64,000 nt of DNA from Parapristionchus giblindavisi (Eukaryota; Nematoda; Chromadorea; Rhabditida; Diplogasteridae), in contig CALSFV010000055.1 in NCBI GenBank assembly GCA_943737045.1, positions 248,001 through 312,000 of the forward strand. The letters run 5' to 3'. Position 1 is the first letter of the stretch. Each line of letters opens with the position of its first letter. Positions 56,601 to 64,000 of the stretch are shown here, one piece after another. Below the pieces are notes generated by a model that made no database searches, had not been told where the DNA came from, and saw only the letters and a program-made list of their open reading frames with translations. The translations under genes were made by a program, and so were the position numbers.

Positions 56601-59600
56601 ATACTACGTTTCATGCCGTATTGATTGTGGAATTTGAGAAACATGCAGCAAAACAAAGCCGACTGCGTTTTTTTTGTTAGCCTTCCATATTCACGTTCGA
56701 ATTTTCCCCAACTTTTGAAATGTACCAATCATGAGCAATATAGCATTCGAACCGTCAGGCACTAGGCTTCAACCTGATATCACGTTTGATGCTGTATCGG
56801 TTGTGGAATTTGAGAAACATGATGCAAAACTTAGTCGACCATTACGTTGATTTTTGTAAAAATAAAGCATGTATTTAATGAAGAAAGTGTTCTTTTTGAT
56901 ATATGGTGGTCTTCACAATATATTTAAACTGTGAAAAGCGTTGTAAAGCGAAAAATAACCAAATAATCGATTTTCGACAGAATAAATATAGATCGTGACC
57001 CAGCGCATGACACAACTTCAAGGGTGGCATACTGTAGTTTTCTTAACATAAGCGAATATTAATTAAGCACAGTTTTCTATCCTTATATTTTATTTTTGTG
57101 TTTTTTCTTGTTTCCCATTAGAATCGGCATCATCGATTACGATGAAAAATGATACAAATATAATTTTACTGCACTTTCGTAATGTTCACGATGCGGTCCC
57201 TATCTAAATCATTAATTAAATAAAGAAAGTGACCTCAACATAGTAGAGAACACCAGTGCCATTAGTATATGGACTTGTGTATTCAATTGGATATGGTTGT
57301 GGGGCAAGGTTATATATTCCATTATACTGATCCGTTCGAAGTTGTCCAGTCCACACTTTGTCCGACTAAAATAACACTTTGAAAACATTTAATTGTCACT
57401 CGAAAAAAATAAAACCAATTTCGGTTTCGATGAACGAGATTAAAAGAATAACGATAGCAATCATTAGAATGAAAAAATGGGAAAGAAAGTACCTGATATC
57501 TCAAATTGAGTCCACAATATAGATCAGAGATCTTAGGAACAGTTATATTAGCTGGTCTAATCAATGCATCTGCAGCTGAGACTTCGCCTTCATTGGGAAC
57601 AATCACAAACTTCGGGAAGATATGAGAGATTATTGTCTGTAATAAATGAAAATCGAATTGAGACATGCGACATAGATCATTCATTGTCAGAAGAGAAGTT
57701 CAATAACTTTAAACTGACACCAACTTTTCTATCATTGACGACTTCCTTTAAACCCTTTTTTCATATCATCATCTGCATTATCTCAAAATGAATAAACTCA
57801 CATTATCAGCTCCTTTTGCGTTTTTGATAGATTCAAGTAATCGATCACGCATGTCTTTTGTAACAGGAGTAGAGAAAGTTACTGTGTGTTTCACGGGTTC
57901 CTGTAATAAATACAAACATCCTCATATATTTACAAAATGTATTTGCATCATTACATAATTCTAGCACTAAGATAATACCTTTTCTCTCTTTTCTCTCTTT
58001 CTCGTGAACTCCATCTTGAGATTGATCAATGTAGAAGTTGACGCATTGAAGTCCATTTTATCCAACTCTGACCTTAACATCAATTTTTAATATCGTGTGG
58101 AACAATTGGAATCAATGTTCTGTTGTTCAACAGTCACGATAAGAAAATGGAAAAGAAGGGAGAGTGAGCAAAACAATCAGATTTCTTCTTGATTTTCTTC
58201 TCTTTTCGTGACTTTTTGAGCATAAGATGTATTACGTTAAAGCCGTGAGTGACGCTCCAGAGATTTGCCATGGTGATTGAGATTCAGGACGGAATTGAAC
58301 TCTCTACAATATAATACATCAATCAATAACAATCAATAATAGTAATAGTTATTATTGTACATACCATAACATCTTCATAAGTATAATCATCAAGTGTAGA
58401 GATAGCTCTTCTACTAGCATCCACAAGTTTTGATTTATCATTTTGATTCGCTAATGATTTCTCCGTCAACTGAAACATACAATATAAGAGATGAACATTA
58501 GTAAATAGACAGAGAGATATACCTCTGCATATCTATCTCTCATATCATTGAATTCTTTCAATTCAAGAGTCTTCAATTCTCGTCCTTGGGCTTCGATTGT
58601 GTACAGTGGCTGCAATATGGACAAGATATATCATTGATATATGACATTATGAATTAAAAATCGATCTTTATTTATTTATAAAACATGAAAATGTAATATA
58701 TATTGAAATATCTTTAAACACTAACCGGATATCCTTCCATTGAAACAGTCAATGAAACGTGCTCTGGGGGAAGATTCTGCAATTCATATTATACAATCCA
58801 GAAATGGGAGAGATACAAAAAATAATGAAAAATGAATAAAATAGTCACTTACCGTTCCAACTTTATTGAGTAATGAGAAAGCGAGAAGAGGCAACCAAAT
58901 GAGAAGAACGATGAATATGACAAATGGAAGACCCATTAGATACTTCACCATCACTCCCTTCTTCTCACCACGAGGAGCTGGATAGGCCTTAAACGATCAA
59001 AGATCATTAGAGATCAAAGATCAACTTTGACTTACATTTTCGAATGTTCGATTACACTTGAGATTGTAAATAGTAGAATAGAATTGTTCCATATTGAAGT
59101 AATCAAATAGAGGCATCGAAGTATCAGTCCATGTCCAATCAATTGCTGTACGAAGTTCCCACAAAAATGGTACTGCCAAGAATCTATAAATGATCAAATT
59201 GATCGAGCCAATCAATATATCGATCGATTCTATACTAAATCAATGAAAAAAATAGAATAATCGATCAATCAATAATTGAATAAATGAATGGATACATCTT
59301 GAAGAAGATCATATTAGCCATTCCATATGAGTGCATGAGGAGATTGCCGACGCATAGTTGAGGATAACCGTTTCTGAGAAAAAAATCAATCAATAAATAA
59401 TCCATACAAATCAATAATATACCTAATCTGCCAAGCAGAGACGAGAAGATAGATAGCCTTGACTATATAGAGAGCTTGTGCAACACTATTCGATATGGCA
59501 GATCTGAAAAGTAAGAGATCGTTATTTTTCTTTAATTTTAAAAATATTGTTTTATTTTAGGATAGTTTTAAAATACAATAATGTTCTCAACCTCTTTGTG

Positions 59601-62600
59601 ACTGCTGGAAGAATGAAGAAGATCCATGCATGCATGAAGATGACGATGACGAATTGATAGATCAACTTACAACGAATTGCCTGAATATCATCAATGATAA
59701 TAGAGTACGGTAGGAATATCGATTGATTGATCAGACTACCGTACCTTTCTGAGATATAATCCACGATCGATAACAATCATGAATGATGAGATGATCATCA
59801 TGAGGACAAAAGCGAGAGGGACACGATTAGACTGGAATATTATCGATTCATTTTATTGATTTTTCAACTTTCAAACTCAAATATTGATTAGTTAGTCTAA
59901 ATATACCTGAATATCAGCAACGACACTTCCGGATCCTCCATCACCAAAAGATGAATAACCAAATACAACGATAAGGAAACATATGATATCCAATCCAAAC
60001 ATTGAAGGATACAAATCACGAATGTAACGGAATCTTAAAATGTTAGATGTTATTCAAATACAATAAGGTACATTGTAATCTTTATTTTTTGTACATTCTT
60101 TGACTTAAATGGTAATATGCACTTTTGTGACTTATTATTACTTACTTGGGATAGAATAATTGATATATGAATCGTGATATTCCTATTCTCTCCTTATCTG
60201 CCTCTCCTCCATCCACCTCATCACCTTCCTGAGCCGCCGTTGTCACTACCTAAAGACCAAAGATCAATCCTGAAAGACCAAAGATCAAAAATAACAAACC
60301 TGTCCAGCTTCGTGTCTAGCTTCACCCGAACCTTGAGCGGCGTCTGTTGATGAGGCCTAAAACATCAATTTTAGTGTTAGGGCTTTATGAAAAAGATAAA
60401 TTAGGACAAGGGACACAAGCGTAAGCACACAGGCATCCACAGGTTAGAAGCTGATTAGATGCGGGAATTATTGATTGATTTATTGATTGATGACCTTGCC
60501 ATTCTTTGAATCAATACTATTTCTCTTCGATCGACCAGATGGTTCTCCAGTTGTTGATCTCTCACTGGATTGTGATTCCAATGATTGAGATGAAGACTGC
60601 AAATTGTGAACAAACACATACAAAAATAGGATAGGGGAGAAAGTAGTATACAGTATCCACACAACCCTGATATAGTATTCGCACACAGTTATACAGTATC
60701 AGTGCATCTTGATTCAGGCTATCCAGACGTATCAAACTCAAATTTAGAGAAAAACCACCACATTCCCCTAATAAAAGTGAAGATAGTGCAAGAGATATAC
60801 AACAGCAGTCGGCATCAACAAAAACAAAGACTCAATCAATCAATAAATCAATAAACCGTACCACATCCAAAGTAGGATTGATATGTCCCTCTCTTCCCGC
60901 TTGTATACGATCAATATCGGATAGGGTCAAATCTCCTCCATCAAAGGTCTCAGAGACATTCGCGTCCTGAATACAATTTAATCATTGCAATCAATAAATC
61001 GATAAATCAAAAAAACTATTGATCGTTTTCAGATTGATAAAGATATTTATACCTTCCACAATCCCAATTTTCTCAACATGTACCGATGGAAGAACAGAGC
61101 CATTAGAAGAGTAACCTGAATAAGTAAATCAATGTTAAATCTATCATTATACATCTATTTTTCAAATCAGTGAAAGAGAGTGAAAAGTGTGAAATAAGAT
61201 AAATAAATAAGCAATTGATAGTGAAGCTGTAAAGTGATAACTCACTTCGTATCCACAGTAAAACTCCTGCTTCTGTACACCCAAAACCTGAAGAATACGT
61301 ATTTACATTACCAATATAAGTAAAATTGTGTTATATATAATAATAGTGGAGTAAATTCGCATAATTTTCATAATATACTTCAAATTCAATTAAGGATTAA
61401 TCGATAATAATGGATCGATCAATATCGTACCTTAGCTATTTCATATGGATCTGTTGAATGTGTCACTTGATAGGGTTCCTTATTGAAGTCCCAGAAACCA
61501 AATTGAGTGATGAACTTGATGACGATCTACAACACATCGAAATATTCGACAATCCAATTAATCAATATATCTTGACATACGATAGCTTCGGTGTATAGAA
61601 TCATTGAGACCCAGAAGAATTTGGACGGACGAGGACTTGATAGACTGCCCCAGAAGAAGACCATTAAAGGAAGTGGAAGAGTTATCACACCTACAAACAA
61701 TCCATCAATCAATCGATATTTAACCCCACTTTATTGATTGCTCAAATACTCTGAATAGATACATTATATATAACCATCAATGCATATCGACTGCTATCCA
61801 ATAACTTTATGTAATATTACATCATAAATATAAAATGAAATAATTGTGTGTTCTTACCAGCTCCTCTAGCATGACATAGAATAGCCAATACATAGCATAC
61901 AACATCTGTATGAGCTGCTATACAATATCCTATCGCATTCGTCAATCGAGCAAGTACATTACGCTTCTGCCATGAATTGATTGCTGCTTCTTCCATTCTT
62001 AAAAAGATCAAAGATCACAATTCGAAGATCAAAGATAAAAACACAATCCCAAAGATCAATATCCTCACTTAGCAATATCACTTTCCGATTGTACAACCAT
62101 CAGTCCACGTTCGCTCTTTGCATCATTATGAATATCAGATAGACGTCGGGATACATCGTTCAGAGACTACAAAGATCAAAGATCAGAGATCAACTCGATT
62201 ACAGTAACCCTTACCTGTCCCTTCTTATCCTTCAGTCTAGTTTTCTCCTTTGATAGTACAAATGCAACATATCTGTGTTCACGTGATCGACGATTAAGGA
62301 AAGCAGCGATCCAATCCAATGTATTAGAGATCATCTTAAAGATCAAAGATCATTCAGAGATCAAAGATCAAATATCGTACCTTGATGACGAAACGACCAC
62401 AGTATACCACTTTGCTCTCATCTTCTTGAGTAACATCTTCCTCAATGATCTCATCGTCATCTAGACCCGCTTGCTGCAAGGAATACAAATAAACTTTGAG
62501 AATCAAGATTACTGTATATATGGCTTATATAATATTAATCTTCACGAAATCGATTACTTCTAATCAACAATAAATCAATAAACATATAAGAGTGTAACTG

Positions 62601-64000
62601 ACAGCAGAAGTTCCAACAGTACTAGTACGTGGAGTGACAACATTCTTCATCATCTCTTCTTTCTTATCAGATCCTGCTTCTACTCTTTTCTCTGCTTCTT
62701 CAGCACTTTCCAATGTTTCCTTCATATTCAGATCTTTCGAGACAGCTGCGTATGCCAACTACAATACCATCCATCACTCATTTACTACATTCACATCTAT
62801 AACTTTTTCAAACCAGATAACATTTCTATATCATATAGTATTCTAAATCAGTGGAACATTTACTCGACGCCAGCGGTGAACATTGTGGCGCCGTCGTCGA
62901 CGTCGGTTTTCGTAATGCATTGGTTCCCAAGTGAAAACACAAAGGGCCCATAAATTTGATATATAATAATATATTTATCTTCTCATACTAAGTAAACAGG
63001 TTACTACAGTAACCTTATGGACGCTCAGGGTATTTTTCACGTTGGACCCAAAACACTACGAACACCGACGTCAACGTCACATTATACCGCGCTGTCATCG
63101 GACTTCCTGAAGGCGTCAAGCAAATGTTCCCCATATTTTTTATTAAACAAACTTACTTGAGTAGGATCTAGTTTGTTGAATTCACTCGCTCCAGGATCAA
63201 CCTGAATATCAATCAATCAATCAATCGTTGATATCAATCAATCAACCATATGAGAACTATAATCTATAATACATACCTCAGGTACGAATGTTTCTTTATC
63301 CTTCTTGAGTTCATCAGCTTCAGGATCATAATCGAACATATAGTAATCTCCCGCTCTCTTCGCTATAAACAATCAATCAATAATTCATTCGAATCTCTTC
63401 ATTATCTCACTTGCATTACTGCTAATCAGCGCAAGTTGTTCATAGGCATGTCTTATCAAAAGGGAAAGGTGCACGATAAATCAGAATAAATGTCCCTTCT
63501 TGTACACAAATACAAGAGGTGAAACATATCGCAATCATTCCTTCTGATAAGTCATCCCCCTTCTCTCTATTGGCAATTGTGTTGAAGGCAGAGCGGATGA
63601 GTGAGAACAAAAAGATCATATGATAGAGAGATAGAATGAAAAGGTCAAAAGATCAAAGATCAATATTCTCAGCTAAGCTTCCCGCTCACATGTATAGGCA
63701 ACCAAAGAATGGATAGGCAATCGGAGAGATGAAGACAGATACGGCAATCTACAGAAGGAGGATAAGGATATAGGATAATGATAATGTTAAGAGGAAATGA
63801 GTGATTAGCAGAGCTTGTCGAGTGTTGTTTAGTAAGTATAAGACATCTCCTCCATTTTGATGATTATAACTCATATCAATCATGCAGTATAACACAGACG
63901 ATCCATGCATCTGAAGATAACCCAGGAGAAGGCGTGATAGGTGTAGACTGGCTTGCTGCAGCGACAGAGGCGTACTCAAGATAGCAAGAGGCTACCGTAG

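Overview
The window reads as nuclear DNA of a free-living-type (rhabditid) nematode. Genes have many small introns with nematode splice sites (TTTCAG acceptors, GTAAGT-like donors). Several start codons sit directly behind an acceptor-like TAG/CAG, as trans-splicing would give. Three genes belong to the nematode-specific Sre chemoreceptor family. The core genes are SRP54, RNase H2 subunit B, mitochondrial S33, polynucleotide kinase-phosphatase, GPKOW and Piezo. From memory, pnk-1, SRP54 and mrps-33 also lie close together in C. elegans; this was not checked. All gene models were spliced by hand, with phase checked at every junction except where stated.

Layout. 1-6,600: polypyrimidine (CCCTCT) low-complexity DNA with no supportable gene. 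6,659-9,055 (+): an unrecognised proline-rich, probably disordered protein. 11,634-16,077 (+): a tandem pair of short secreted precursors with repeated RGKR processing sites. The first copy is intact. The second has a 1.7-kb, 28-bp satellite in its intron and is interrupted by a palindromic element flanked by TAA. 17,006-18,462 (-): an unrecognised cysteine-rich secreted protein. 18,938-22,650 (-) GPKOW is divergent from 23,018-26,111 (+) SRP54, which is followed on the same strand by RNASEH2B, MRPS33 and PNKP (to 35,349). 35,757-37,380 (-): a decayed PP1-like phosphatase. 40,968-50,681 (+): three Sre-family receptors plus exon relics. 50,937-51,840 (-): a small two-membrane-segment coiled-coil protein, divergent from 52,382-54,178 (+), a UPF0462/C4orf33 homologue. 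55,215-64,000 (-): the C-terminal part of a Piezo channel that runs off the window.

Between and inside the genes lie many non-autonomous inverted-repeat elements. They include a Tc1/mariner-like 1.4-kb palindrome in PNKP intron 1, a second 1.3-kb palindrome, a short hairpin family with at least eight copies, and TTAA-bounded elements. Four otherwise different inverted-repeat elements contain tRNA-like modules with recognisable A and B boxes.

The strongest candidates for something undescribed are the RGKR-repeat precursor pair and the repeated association of tRNA-like modules with inverted-repeat elements.
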